NCBI GenBank assembly: GCA_004154925.1
Contig: QJNS01000158.1
Coordinates: 118,297-182,296, forward strand
Reading direction: 5' to 3'
From: Monosporascus cannonballus
Lineage: Eukaryota > Ascomycota > Sordariomycetes > Xylariales
Length of the DNA stretch: 64,000 nucleotides
Shown here: piece by piece, positions 11,530-23,268 of the stretch
Position numbering within the stretch: the stretch's first letter is position 1
Layout of the letters: each line of letters opens with the position of its first letter
Position numbers and translations under genes: made by a program
The notes under the pieces: model-generated
Told to the model about the DNA's origin: nothing
The model's input: only the letters and a program-made list of their open reading frames with translations
Databases searched by the model: none

Positions 11530-14500
11530 ATTGCCGAACTTCTCAGTGCCGTATTAATCCAAGTAGAATATATGATTGTGGTCTGACAGTTCAGAACAAG
11601 TAGATATAGAAAAATCGACCAGTGAGGTGATAGCGGCTTGAAGTGGGAACAAAAGTCGCGGGACTCAAGGAAAACCAGTTATATCAGGTCATACTTCAAC
11701 ATGAATAGTTGTCGAACACCCGAAAATACTCGAACGCGCCGTGACTCCTTAGGAGATGTGATGGTGTATGAATGTGACGGTAGAGGCAAAACCAGAGCGA
11801 GGTAGGTGGGCTGGTTTAGATGGTTGACCCTAGGTTGCCTTGATGACCTGGGGTGATCGTGGGAGGCAGGATCTCATGACAAGGAGATCGTGGGCCAATT
11901 TGGGTAGTTCAAGGTATCTGAAGGGATGAGTAAGTATGCAAGAGGAAATCGTAAGTAAGAGTGGTGGTACATCTCTAAGAAGGGGGAGGTGAGAAAGCAA
12001 GTAAGAGGTGATGATGATAACGACGAGATCAAAAGCTCAAGGTGAGACAGATGTGATACCAATCCAAAATTGATGCGGCCTTTAAGTTGACCCTTGTAGG
12101 GATGCTGCAAGTGCAGATGCAGGTTCACTTGCAGGTGTGCGTTGAAATGGGCAGACCACGCACCTTCCCGATGACTCTTTCTCCACAGATACCACATGCG
12201 CCATATACATTGTAGGCGTGCATATATACCCATATCCCGTATACCGCGTACATATCAAGTTACTTGATATTCATACTAGGACCAGATCCCTATGATACAC
12301 CTCGAATATACTTAAGATCCATCTTTGTACGGTGCTCTAGACTTTGGTCTTCAACCGTAACTAACACTCGATCTTACTATACTCCCTCCCCTTTCTTTGA
12401 TTTGACGACAAAGCATCCCAATCATACCTCTGCATTTATCTGGCTACATAGGCCACGGTTCAACATGGATTAATTACAATAACTCCACCTCTGTAGAACG
12501 ATTCCAAGAGGTTATGTGTGCGCTAGACATCCGTCACTCATGCATTGATACATACTCCTCACCTTAGTCAACTCGACCCGACCAGCCGGTGAGGAGGGAC
12601 TGGCTTATTACATTACCACACTTTGCTGCTCGTTTATGAACCTGTTCACGGTTGATAGAACATAATAAGCAGCCCAGCCAATCCAGTTCACAACCAGCCC
12701 CATGCGTCTTTCAGTTATGAACAAATCGAGGAGCCAGATCGCGACATTTACTCATACCACATGTCAACTCGGTTGGCTTCTTTACTTCAAGCTATGGCCT
12801 TGGCTACACAGGAAAAAAAAATCGACTGTCAAACCATGGATTCCAGGGATGAAAGTCGGCCGGATCGGGGTAACACAATCGATGCATTGGTAGCTGAGTT
12901 ACGTGCTACGGGGCTATAGTAACTCTCCAATCTTAATTATAACAGATTACATACTCACCTGTCTCAAGCCCTGTCCAGCCGAGTTCCCCTTCCATGTTTG
13001 CCTCTAGATGCACCCCTCTGTGTATTACCATGAGACAGCCGAAAGCCTTATCTCCTTCTCTACATTTTAAGTGATTTGTCGGGTAGACTAGATCGCGGCG
13101 GCTGGCGCATCCCGGGACATCACTTGGGGACCCGGGAACACCAAGCTCTGGCAGAAAGCTCGTCCATGTTTGCTTCACTCTGCAGTCGGCCTAGCAATCG
13201 CTCAACATGGCAAACCCCCAGTTTGACAGAAAACAGCCCTTTTTCTTTTCGCTTTTGTCCCCCAGGAGAAGCTACTGCAGCACAGGAGGAACGTTTGTAA
13301 TTATACTTGAACGAGAAATAGACTGAGTCCTACGCAGCATCATACATAACTTGCGCAAGTCATCTGCGACACTATCATTGTCATACGAGGAGCAATCATA
13401 TATGCTTGCAGATAAAACTTCCTTCTACGAGTATGGATCCCCAGCCCCTCTGGTACACTGGATACGACCCGGCGAATGTGGTGACCATCTGGCGGCCAAA
13501 ATATACATGGTCTTCAGCCGTGATTTTCAAGATGTGTCTGGTATGATGTTCCTTATCAAAGCCCAAGGAACTAGAATATAAGACGGTTTCTTTCGGACCT
13601 TCTCTTTGGGTATATCCACGACGTCGCTCAGTTGATAAAGCCGGAAAGATAGAGAAAAAAAAGTGGCTTGTTCAGGGTTCGAACCTTGAACTGGCGAGAC
13701 GTCCTCACGACAAAGCGGATAGATAGGTATGCATATGTCGCAGCACCAAAAAAAGAGGGGCATACAACACCGGGGATTCGCTGGTCGTCACCGACCCAAC
13801 TACTAATCCAGCGCTCACAGGCTTAACTTGCGGAGATCTGACGGGATCCAGTGTTTCCCTGAGGCTATGGTCGTATACGTCCACCAGCCAGTCAAGTCAT
13901 CCTCGTGGGCCCAAGTCTCCAGTATGCCTAATGAGAGCATCCTTCGATGGAGCACCTTGAACACGTTCACATTTGATGTTGATGGCCCTGACGTCCCCTA
14001 ACGAAACCCTGCCGGCCTGCGTAGGGCTAGTAGTTCGTTAACGGCCAACTGAACAAGATACTCTTGTTTTACACCCACTAGACTATACTGGCTGATGGAA
14101 TTTTTGGCCTAATTAGAGTTGATGTCCCTCTGCATCTTGGGTTAATCTTCGGCCGGATGGCCAGAGTGCTGAGGGCAAGAAGGGGAAGCGGAAGGAGAAG
14201 AAGGAGAAGGAGCGGGACAGGAGTTTCGGGGATGCGACTTGCCTTATATACTGCTGAATTGACGCTTGGCCCACAGGGCCGGCTTGAAACTCTTGCGCTG
14301 CAGACAGTCTAAACTATTAAGCTTAGCTTTAAGCCAAGCGAAACAGACACTCTGTCAAGCTAAGTTAAGCCAAACTAAAGGCGTGAAACTTAAGTTGCTT
14401 ATAAGCATTATTGTGAAGAAACGTCCTCAATTGTTCCTGTTGCTGTTGATCTGGGTTGCTACTCTAGTGGGAGCAGTGTGGGTGTGGGAAGGTCTAGGCT

Positions 14501-15227
14501 TCATAGATACAATTGGTGGGGCTGTCGCATCCACACCTGTTGCAGAGCGGCGCCTACAGCGGGCTAAAAATTTCAAATAGGGTTAGCGTACGCCTTAGCT
14601 AGTGTTACCTAGGTATAAGCTAAGCAAGTTTAATGTTGTAGCAAGTAAGTTTCGGCCCCCAGAGTATAAAAACGGGAGCTGACTTTGGCGGCATTGGCAG
14701 TTTAGAGTAGTGTTCCCCCTAAGCTCACCCATATCATAATGGTACCTTTTTGCCATTAGTACGGTCAGATACCATTGACATGGCTGAGCCTTTGGTTTCT
14801 CCGTTGACTCGACCTCAAAGCAACTGCAAATCGTGTTGCACAAACAAGGAGTGTTGCATCGACGGGGTGATTACCAGGGCAATCAACCGAGTTGGTCCGT
14901 CCCATCGCAGTAGGAACTTCCTAACATGCTATCCTCAGGAGGCTCATGAGTCATCACGGTAACTTGTCACTGCCCATTAAACAAACTTCGAGGTGCCAAA
15001 ACCTTGCAGTCAGAGGGTTTCGCTCGCAATTATCTTGCCTCTCTCTGGTGGAATCGACGTACCCAACCACATTCCTGCCCACATCAAATGGTGTTGGGTC
15101 CCGATAAATCTATACCTGAAATCTCTATCCATAAACGGCTGCTTCTAAGCATTTAAAGTCATCCAGAGCGCCCAATACGACACATGTAAAATCGAATTCT
15201 ATCATCTCACTGGCGAAGTAATCCCTG
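11530..15227. other. Intergenic, no supported gene
   Basis: About 3.7 kb without a reading frame that behaves like a gene. ORFs of up to 119 codons are short, lack family resemblance and do not extend by splicing. The near-palindrome GTTCAGGGTTCGAACCTTGAAC near 13,668 resembles a tRNA B-box but no tRNA folds around it. Around 14,310-14,640 are scattered AGCTTAGC/TAAGCTAAGC-like motifs of unknown meaning. Confidence 0.6.
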
Positions 15228-16271
15228 ATGCTGTCCAAGGTTGCAAAGAAACCGTCATGCGGCGCTCCGAAACACACAGGTTTGCTTCGAGAAGAGCTTT
15301 TAGTCTTTCGACATCTTCTTGGCCTAGGCGAGAACCCCTTTCAAACACGACTAGGGCCACCGCTGCCTGACTCCTCGTTCAGAGATATTTTATTTATTTC
15401 AATCGATGTCGATGGCACGAGTGATTTTAAATACCTCAGCAATGGTCGATGTCTAGTTGGCATATCAATTCTAGATACACGACTCTTGCAGTCCTATATG
15501 ACCACTATCTTAGATGCTGCAAAAACAGGGGCTGCACTTCGAAATGCGCAGGATCTTATCAAATCGCACCAGCTTCACGTTGGGCAGTCCGACTACCTCA
15601 GTCACCGATCTAGTAAGTTTCTCTTCGGCGAGACAAGACCGATCAGAGCCGAACACGTAAAGAGCTATTTGCAAAGGCTGATCAAAAATCGGACCTATGT
15701 ACTTGTTACATACGGAGGCGACACGGCCGACTGCATATATCTGGAGCAGCTCCACCTCAGTGTACGCCCGTTGTACCATCTCGACGTCTTGAAAGTTGTT
15801 CAGTTTCCACTGCAGACATACTATCGATACTCGCTGGCGAAACTTCTTGACGCCCTAAAGCTCCCATGGCAGGACCTGCATATTGCTGGCAACGATGCGC
15901 GATTCGCTTTGCATGCTTTGTTGATGGCTGCCGTGCGGGACTGGAACTACCGCGACGACAAGCCCAAGTCCAAGCCGACGCTATCTACACAAGCAACACT
16001 GTCCTCCATCAAGGCAATCGCGAAGGCGTGGCGTCGTCCGGATGAGGACCAACCATCTCTCTTGTTTTTCTTCGAGGAGCATATAAAAGCACAGGTCCCA
16101 CCCAAAACGGAGACGAGGAAGAATGTTAAAAAACCTCGGCAAGAGAAAACGCCAGAGGAGAAGGCTCAGCGTCGAGAACGCAAGAAATTGGCCAAGGCCA
16201 AAAGGCGGTTAAAGGAAGCACGTAGACCTCAGTGGCTGTTTAACCTTGGGAACTTACTAGATGATGAGTAG
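15228..16271 (+). CDS. Gfd2/YDR514C-like RNase H-fold protein
   Basis: A single exon of 347 residues. Residues about 50-245 match the Gfd2/YDR514C-like C-terminal domain, a DEDD-type exonuclease fold: ILFISIDVDG (first acidic strand, residues about 54-63), YVLVTYGGD, YHLDVLKV, and a final helix block HIAGNDARFALHALLMAA with the typical GNDA. The tail from about 290 is lysine/arginine-rich and ends WLFNLGNLLDDE. Yeast Gfd2 was found as a multicopy suppressor of a dbp5 mutation, linking it to mRNA export; the biochemical activity of most fungal members is not established. IDVDG has Asp where many exonucleases have D-x-E, so activity should not be assumed. ATG at 15,228 is the first in frame; an upstream exon cannot be excluded. 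Confidence 0.8.
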   Translation: MLSKVAKKPSCGAPKHTGLLREELLVFRHLLGLGENPFQTRLGPPLPDSSFRDILFISIDVDGTSDFKYLSNGRCLVGISILDTRLLQSYMTTILDAAKTGAALRNAQDLIKSHQLHVGQSDYLSHRSSKFLFGETRPIRAEHVKSYLQRLIKNRTYVLVTYGGDTADCIYLEQLHLSVRPLYHLDVLKVVQFPLQTYYRYSLAKLLDALKLPWQDLHIAGNDARFALHALLMAAVRDWNYRDDKPKSKPTLSTQATLSSIKAIAKAWRRPDEDQPSLLFFFEEHIKAQVPPKTETRKNVKKPRQEKTPEEKAQRRERKKLAKAKRRLKEARRPQWLFNLGNLLDDE

Positions 16272-18608
16272 ACAATTTAATGGCGATTAGGGTTATCTTC
16301 CCAAGCATAATTGCCTTTAAACGAAGGCTTGGAGAGGTAATAAAAAGGATTGTATTAAATTTGTTTGGAAGCATAGTCTTGACAGTCCGAAAATAATGCT
16401 TTAATATTAGATTGATGTTCATAAACAGAGTGCAAAGTATAGTTCTATGGAAGACAACCAGTGATACGTTTGGCAGCCTTACCCCTATTCCCACGTGGTT
16501 GTTGCCAGGAGTCATGTCCGAGTACCAACCTTTCAGTAGGGAATAAAATCCCAAATATTCTCGCTCTGTTTATGATGAGAGTGTAGAAAAGCTGTTATCT
16601 AGGGAAAGATTCAGTTGCACGGTAAGTATCGTACATAGCAGAACTGAAAAGTACGATATTAATATCTAGCAGTAAACAATGTAGACTTTCCAGCGGAGGA
16701 AAAACGGGGGCATTTCGCATAGTCGAACACATGAACCACAGTATCACTTCCACAGACGATATATATGATGACATTAAGGCTATGCTATCTCCGCTTCTGC
16801 AATGGCACCAATATTGGTCTGTGTGCCGGGTGCATTTCGGTAATTGAAAAAACATTCCCGTGTGTCGCATGTCTCGTCCCGTCTCGTTGATCCTTGACTT
16901 GCCATACTTATGGCACCATCCCGTGAACCTCTGTTCCAACTAGCTTAGCGACATAGGAAACATAAATGTTTGCGTTTGAGTTCCTTGCCCGTCTTTATCG
17001 ACTAGCTGAACTCGAACCAATTCGCTGCAGAAGTAGGTACGCTGCATCCGAGCGGGGCTTGACACACGCAGATGCAGACGAGCCGAGGCTACGACAACTT
17101 ATAAAGGCGTAAGAATAATGTGATGAAAAGCTTGTCCTCTGGTAGAGACCGGCAAATGGCATAGGTAATTTGGACACTTCGCAGCTGAGAAGCCACCATC
17201 CGCTCATGGACAACGACATTCGGACAACGCATATCCCTGTCTTCAGAGAGATATTTTTAAGGAGATGACAGCTATTAAATATAGAGATCCTTCTACTCTC
17301 TCTCTATGGGGCGTAAGTACTATAGGCGAAGATTACCCTCCCAACCCAATACTTCTCTTACACGATTCGCAAATCGTCAACATAAGTGATAGCCCTTTGT
17401 CAATTGACATGACCGACTTCTTCTTGTCAGTAGACATGTGATATTTGGACAAAAGGAGGTCTTCTATCCGGTCACCACACTTCCTATTTCCAAAGACAGC
17501 AATCACATCCGTTATCCATCCGTTATCCATAGAGGGTGGCCTTCTCCTGTCCTCAGTGCATAACGATTGGCACACAATACGAAGATCCATTCTACCAATA
17601 CATAACGTTCAGCAAAGCGTCGGTTTCTGGTGCCAGAAAGTCAATGGACGCAGAGTCAACAGATTGAATGCGGACAAGGTAGCGTCTCAATTAGTCACAC
17701 TCTCATTCGATACTCGCTGTGGACGACGAAGTTCCCTCTTCCAGTTCGTACTACAATAAGCATTCACCTGCGTGAGGACTAGGGGTAACCATCACGACGC
17801 TAATATCAGATTGGACTGCTAATCTGAACTTGAAGCTGAACTTTGTCCTCGGCGGTCCTCAGCACGAGCCAGCGCGCTCGGTCAGAGGTTCAGGTTATTC
17901 AATGTTCCCGGATTGAATCATAGGACAGAAAGCACTGGTTTAGGTATTTGGGGTACGTACCTGCCTACCTGGCACACCCCCGTCCGTTTGAGCTCCCAGG
18001 CATCTATTTGGCCGGGACGGCGCTTCCCTCCATCTTACTCCTACCTATTTCCACCCGGTAAGCTGCCCGATGTCGAAATATTGAAGTTGCCTGGCTGACT
18101 TGCAGGCTTTCCGGGGCCATTTCGTTCCTTCCTGTGGTTTATTTACATGTTTCTAAACGCATTGGAAACGGCCCTGACTGGGAACACTTGCTCAATTCTT
18201 GAAAACTCGTAGGACCATTACACCTGGCCTACGGGATCGGTACCTGAACACTTCGTCCTACATTTCATCTCGACATTTATATCTATCTTCGTGGGCTAAT
18301 CACCAGCAACTTCGCCCTCCTCGCCTCTTTCGGTCCTCGGCCTCACGGCAGTTTCATCCTCGCCCAGTCAACATATTATCATCACCTCTTGCCAACTTTC
18401 CGCCTCTCGTCATCACCCCTCTCTATCATTGTCCACGGTTCTGCGAGGATTGATATTTCTTCTTCAAGTCCACCGATATATCCTTCCCTGGCTCTTGGGT
18501 ATCGGAACTCGTTTAAACACTCGTGGTGCATTGTCACCACCTGCTACGCCAACCCATTCGTCTCCTACTCCCCTGCTACCGCCTGAATTTCCAGGTGAGG
18601 AGGCCAAG
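16272..18608. other. Intergenic and azgA upstream region
   Basis: About 2.3 kb with no supported gene. A direct 11-bp repeat, CCGTTATCCAT twice, lies near 17,507-17,530. The last few hundred bases before 18,609 are pyrimidine-rich and free of coding signal, as expected of an azgA promoter and 5' leader. An ORF from 18,429 runs into azgA exon 1 in frame, but its extra N terminus has no family support. Confidence 0.55.
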
Positions 18609-21048
18609 ATGGGGAGAATCGGCAATGCTATACAGTTGGTACTGGACTATATCGCCAAGTTCGATGACTACATCAACGAATCCACATTCGGTCGAGTGTT
18701 CCGCCTAGACGGGTCTGGTCACGTAAGTAGAACTGGACATGTTACCACATATATCACCACCGCTACCCTTCGCTGCGAACCCTAGCCATGCACCAACTAG
18801 CCCCTGCCAGACATCGATACTAGATGGCATTCCCGATATATTACACGCTCGAATCATTATATGTCTTCGCTTAACTTCACGAGCTTCCACATCATCCAGA
18901 GACTACCACCGCTAACAGCTCTCAGCCGAAATCAATCAGAGGAGCTACTTTCCTTAGAGAAGTCCGGGCCGGCTTAACAACCTTCGCCACGATGGCCTAT
19001 ATCATTGCCGTCAATGTAAGGATACTGCTTGTATATTGATGTCGCCGGCTCTTGGCTGATACCTTTGCCCTAGTCCGCCGTCCTTTCCGAGTCGGGAGGC
19101 ACTTGCGTGTGCCCTGATCCGAAGAATGATCAAGGCTGCATTGGCGATGGCGAGTATGCCTTGTGTCTCGTTCGTGAGTGACCGCCTGTTCCTGAGGATC
19201 AAAGGTGCACAGCACAAGCAAAGCTGACAGGGAGATGTAGAGTTAAAACGAGATCTCATCACCTCGACTGCGGCTCTCGCCGGCTTCTCCAGCATTGTGT
19301 TCGGTTTCCTTACCAATCTTCCTGTTGCTCTTGGGTATGTTACATCTGTATTTCTTCTCCCCTTACCTTTTCTTTGATCCCACTTCCGCCAACAACCGGT
19401 TAACGACAAAAAAGACCAGGTATGGGCCTGAACGCCTATTTTACTTATCAGGTCGTCGGTTGGCACGGGACTGGCCACATCCCGTACAGGGTTGCCTTGA
19501 CCGCCGTATTCGTCGAGGGTTTCATTTTCATGTTCTTGGCTTTGACCGGAATGCGTCAGTGGATGATCAACATGATTCCAGCTACCATCAAGACGGCATG
19601 TGGCGTCGGCATCGGGCTATTTCTCACTGAAATTGGCCTTTCGTATTCTGCTGGAGTCGGAGCTATCACTGGTGGGTACGCTACGCCATTGACAATCGGT
19701 GGATGTCCTGCCGAGTATCTTAATGAAAAAGGGGAATGCCAGAGCAACATCATGGCGAACCCTGCAGTAAGATCCCACTGACGTTGCGTCTGTCGCGGTC
19801 TTTACTCATATCTCGTGTCTCTAGATGTGGATCGGAATCACGCTTGGAGGCATTCTTATTGCCTTCTTAATGGCCTTCAAGGTAAAGAGCGCCATCATGA
19901 TTGGGATCGGAATCGTATCCGTCCTCTCTTGGCCGTTAGTGAACTCTCCCAGCTATATGATACTTAATTAACTGACAGTTGCTAGCCGAAACACATCCTT
20001 CACCTACTTCCCTCATACCCCGGACGGCGAATCGAGATACCAGTTCTTCAGTCAAGTTATTGCGTTTCACCCAATCGAGAAGGTCTTGGCCGTTCAGGAC
20101 TGGGATCTTCAAGGATTGACCGCGGCTAAATTCGTGCTTGCACTTATGACCTTCCTATACGTCGATATCATTGACTGCACCGCGACTCTATATTCGATGG
20201 CCAAGTTCTGCGGTGTTGTGGAAGAAGATGGGGATTTTCCTCGTTCCACTATAGCGTACTGCACTGACGCTGCCTGCATATCGATCGGGTCCCTTTTTGG
20301 TTGCTCGCCTGTCACTGCTTTCATCGAAAGCGGTGCAGGCATTGCGGAGGGTGGTCGGACCGGGCTTACTGCCATAGCAACTGGAGTCTGTTTTCTGCTT
20401 TCCCTCTTCTTCGCGCCAATCCTGGCTTCTGTGCCCCCTTGGGCCACTGGGGGGACCTTGGTCTTGGTAAATAACGGTCCCCTATTTGATCCCGTTTGAT
20501 CTCTCCGGATAAACTGCTGACGTAATTCAAAGGTCGGCTGTCTGATGATACGCCAAGTTTGCAACATCAACTGGCAATACATTGGTGATGCCGTCCCGTC
20601 TTTCGTGACTTTGGCGTTCATGCCATTCAGTTACAGCGTCGCCTACGGCCTCATCGCGTAAGTACAAGGATCTCCCAACTAACTGATATCACCGTGGTTA
20701 TGTTGACGCAGCTGCAGGGGGATGATGGTTTATGTAGTCCTGAACACTTTGATATGGGCCGTCGTTTACTTGAGTGGTGAACAAATCAAGCCATCCAATT
20801 ACGAGGATAAGGAAGTTTATCGATGGGGAATGTCCGCCAGCCATCTTCCTAGATGGGTTCATTTTCTCCGTAGATTCATGTTGAGGCGGAAGAATACGGC
20901 TCCCGGCACTAAGGATGCGATCGACCTGGCCGACAACGACAGCACTATCAACAATGGCTCTTCACGTCTCGGATCGGCAGATAATAAGGAGATTTACGCC
21001 CTTTCGAATAGAGCCCGATCTCCTCGAGTCATTTCAATGCCTCATTGA
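18609..21048 (+). CDS. azgA: AzgA-type purine (adenine/guanine/hypoxanthine) transporter
   Basis: Nine exons (18,609-18,722; 18,926-19,015; 19,074-19,173; 19,235-19,334; 19,415-19,766; 19,825-19,934; 19,986-20,466; 20,533-20,657; 20,718-21,048) join to 600 residues with every phase closing. The protein imports purine nucleobases across the plasma membrane with protons in characterised fungal AzgA. Family marks: N-terminal FRLDGSGH, RAGLTTFATMAYIIAVN (first membrane segment), SESGGTCVCP, GPGMGLNAYFTY (a signature segment), FLYVDIIDCTATLYSMA, and GCSPVTAFIESGAGIAEGGR before the late membrane helices. More than ten hydrophobic segments are visible, ending in a polar cytoplasmic tail. The last intron has two AG acceptors 6 nt apart; the second (20,716-20,717) fits the family better. 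The 203-bp first intron is the longest. ATG at 18,609 gives the usual N-terminal length. Confidence 0.92.
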
Positions 21049-22170
21049 GCAGAACTCCGAGAGGAATGGAAGCTCAGGACGCAATGTGTGAGTCGGCTTT
21101 TCGAGTAAACACTATGCGCGGGTATTTCCCTAGACGAAGAGGCCACCGTAGTATTTACGACGGTGACAAGAGGGACGTGGGTAACATCTGCGAGGAGATA
21201 CTGGGAAGGGAAAATTGAGCAGCTTGCTTCTAACTTCACGGGATGTATCAAACATATCTGTGGATAGAAGCAATATGCCGCTCTCGGTGCTTTAGGATGT
21301 GTGTGCATATTCCCTGGCGCTCTTCTTCGTCGCTTTTGATAGATGCAATTGTTATCGGACCTGCTTTCGAGTTCAGAATGGGCGGGGTCCTTGGAAAATG
21401 CGAATCATGCTAGTCGTGTTGTGTTGCGCGCTTAAGCTACAGGTTTGAAGCACAAACTCGCCGTCTCGTCACTCCTGCTTCGCATTGACGTCGGGGGGCT
21501 GGAAGTTCAATCTCCTACAATACGAGAGCGGCCAAACCCCTTTAATAGTGACAACCTTTGCGCTTAGGTGTACGGATGGACCATCCGCCAGTGGTCAATT
21601 GTTACCCCCTTATCCCAAGGCCTGGTCTGTGAAGAAGGATATTTAAGCGGTACGGGCGGGTTGTTAACCTAGGTAAGGGCTATGGTAGCAGGTAGCAGGC
21701 AAGGTCTTAAGTTAGAAGTGATCGTGGTTGAAAGGAACCTGTGTATAACGTCTAGTTGCGGGCGTTGTAAGTTGAAATTGGGCTTATATGCCTATGACCC
21801 ATAGAGTAGTACAACACTTCACGTTAAAATATCGGGCTAAATGAGGAAGCTTTAGTCCAAGTTAAGCCCGACATGGTAATTGTGGCGCTCTCAACTGGTG
21901 CACCAGGTGTGGGGCTTCAAACCTCACTAACGTTAAGGGTCATTGACATCACTCACATTTACAGAAGCTACCCAAGACCTGCATACCTAGCTCCGGCAGC
22001 AAGTGCACTCGAATGACCAGAAGCCTTGCATCTTAGAGGTTCCATACTCTGCGACCTGATCATCGCCAGAACTGCCGTCAAACCACTAACCTCGAGTACC
22101 TTCTTTTACAGCACTACTGTGGGTGGCTTGTGATCTAGGGTGGGTCGCGAGACGTCGAAGAGAAGAAAAG
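21049..22170. other. Intergenic between azgA and the Uch37 gene
   Basis: About 1.1 kb between two genes on the same strand, containing the azgA 3' end and the Uch37 promoter. No reading frame with coding character and no repeat or RNA gene was recognised. Confidence 0.6.
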
Positions 22171-23268
22171 ATGAGTGGTGGCTGGAATACGAGTTGAGTT
22201 TCCTGCCGTGCCCCGTGCAATATAGCCGATGCTAACTACTGTTGTTATATAGTCGAGTCGGACGCCGTAAGAGAAGTCTTCGTTTGATGCTCGAGTTACC
22301 ATTGGCGGCATACTCTGGGAGCGACCGCTGACGGGCGTGTGATACAGGGCGTCTTTACCTACCTTCTCGACAATCTCGGCGTCAAGGATGTACAGTTTGA
22401 AGAGCTCTTAACTCTAGAGCCCGAATCGCTTGCCTCGCTCTACCCCGTCTACGGCGTCATCTTCCTCTTCAAGTACCCGACCGACACGCCCTACACCTCT
22501 ACCGACAAGCCGCTCGACGGCGACTTCGACCGGGACGCGGCCGAGCGCCTCTTCTTCGCCGCCCAGACGATACAGAACGCCTGCGGCACCCAGGCGCTGC
22601 TGTCGGTGCTCATGAACAAGGAGGGCGAGGTCGACATCGGCGAGAAGCTGCGCGAGTTCAAGGAGTTCACCATGGTGCTTCCGCCCGAGTTTCGCGGCGA
22701 AGCGCTCAGCAACAGCGAGCTGATCCGCGACGTGCACAACAGCTTCGCCAAGAGCAGCCCGTTCGCCGACGAGACGCAGCGCTCAGGCGGCGAGCCCGAG
22801 GACGCCTTCCACTTCGTTGCCTACGCGCCCATCGACGGGAAGCTGTACGAGCTCGACGGTCTGCAGCCGGCGCCCATCAGCCACGGCGCCTGCGCGCCCG
22901 AGGACTTCCCCGCCCGCGTCATGGAGGTCCTGCAGCGCCGCATCGCCCGCTACGACCTGTCCGAGATCCGCTTCAACCTCATGGCCATGGTGCGCGACCT
23001 GCGCATCCGCGCCCGCGAGATTGGCGATGCCGACATGCTGGCCCGCGAGGAGCGCAAGCGCCGCGACTGGCAGTTCGAGAACGCCCTGCGCCGGCACAAC
23101 TTCGTCGGTTTCGCGGGAGCTGTGCTGAAGGGCGTCATGGAGTCGAAGCTTAAGGAAGGCGACGGCGCGTACGCGAAGTGGATCGAGGAGGCCACGACGC
23201 GGACGAGGCACCGCATTGATACCAAGAAGAAAGGGGGCGGTGGCGATGACGTCGAGATGGAGGGATAA
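22171..23268 (+). CDS. UCHL5: Ubiquitin C-terminal hydrolase, Uch37/UCHL5 type
   Basis: Exon 1 (22,171-22,192) and a 14-nt microexon (22,253-22,266) are needed to give the family N terminus MSGGWNTIESDAGVFTYLL; exon 3 is 22,348-23,268, for 318 residues. This is a C12 cysteine protease that removes ubiquitin, acting with the proteasome in animals and fission yeast. Catalytic residues are all present: Gln85 (oxyanion), Cys91 in QNACGTQALLS, His167 in EDAFHFVAY and Asp182 in YELDG, with the spacing of human UCHL5 (82, 88, 164, 179). The C-terminal ULD-like region is kept (DLSEIRFNLMAMVRD, REERKRRDWQFENALRRHNF), ending in a short basic/acidic tail. An intact triad argues for activity. Third-codon G/C is very high. 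Confidence 0.95.

Noticed and set aside
11874..12233. 119-codon minus-strand ORF
   Set aside because: Repetitive Leu/Ser/His composition, no family resemblance and no splice extension.
13660..13735. tRNA-like GGTTCGAAC palindrome
   Set aside because: The T-arm can form only three of five pairs on either strand and no D-arm or anticodon arm fits; kept only as a palindrome.
14266..14580. 104-codon ORF with a hydrophobic stretch
   Set aside because: Starts and ends in AGCTTAGC-like repetitive sequence, no conserved motif, codon use unlike the genes here.
18429..18608. N-terminal extension of AzgA
   Set aside because: In frame with exon 1, but the extra residues have no family support and the region is promoter-like.
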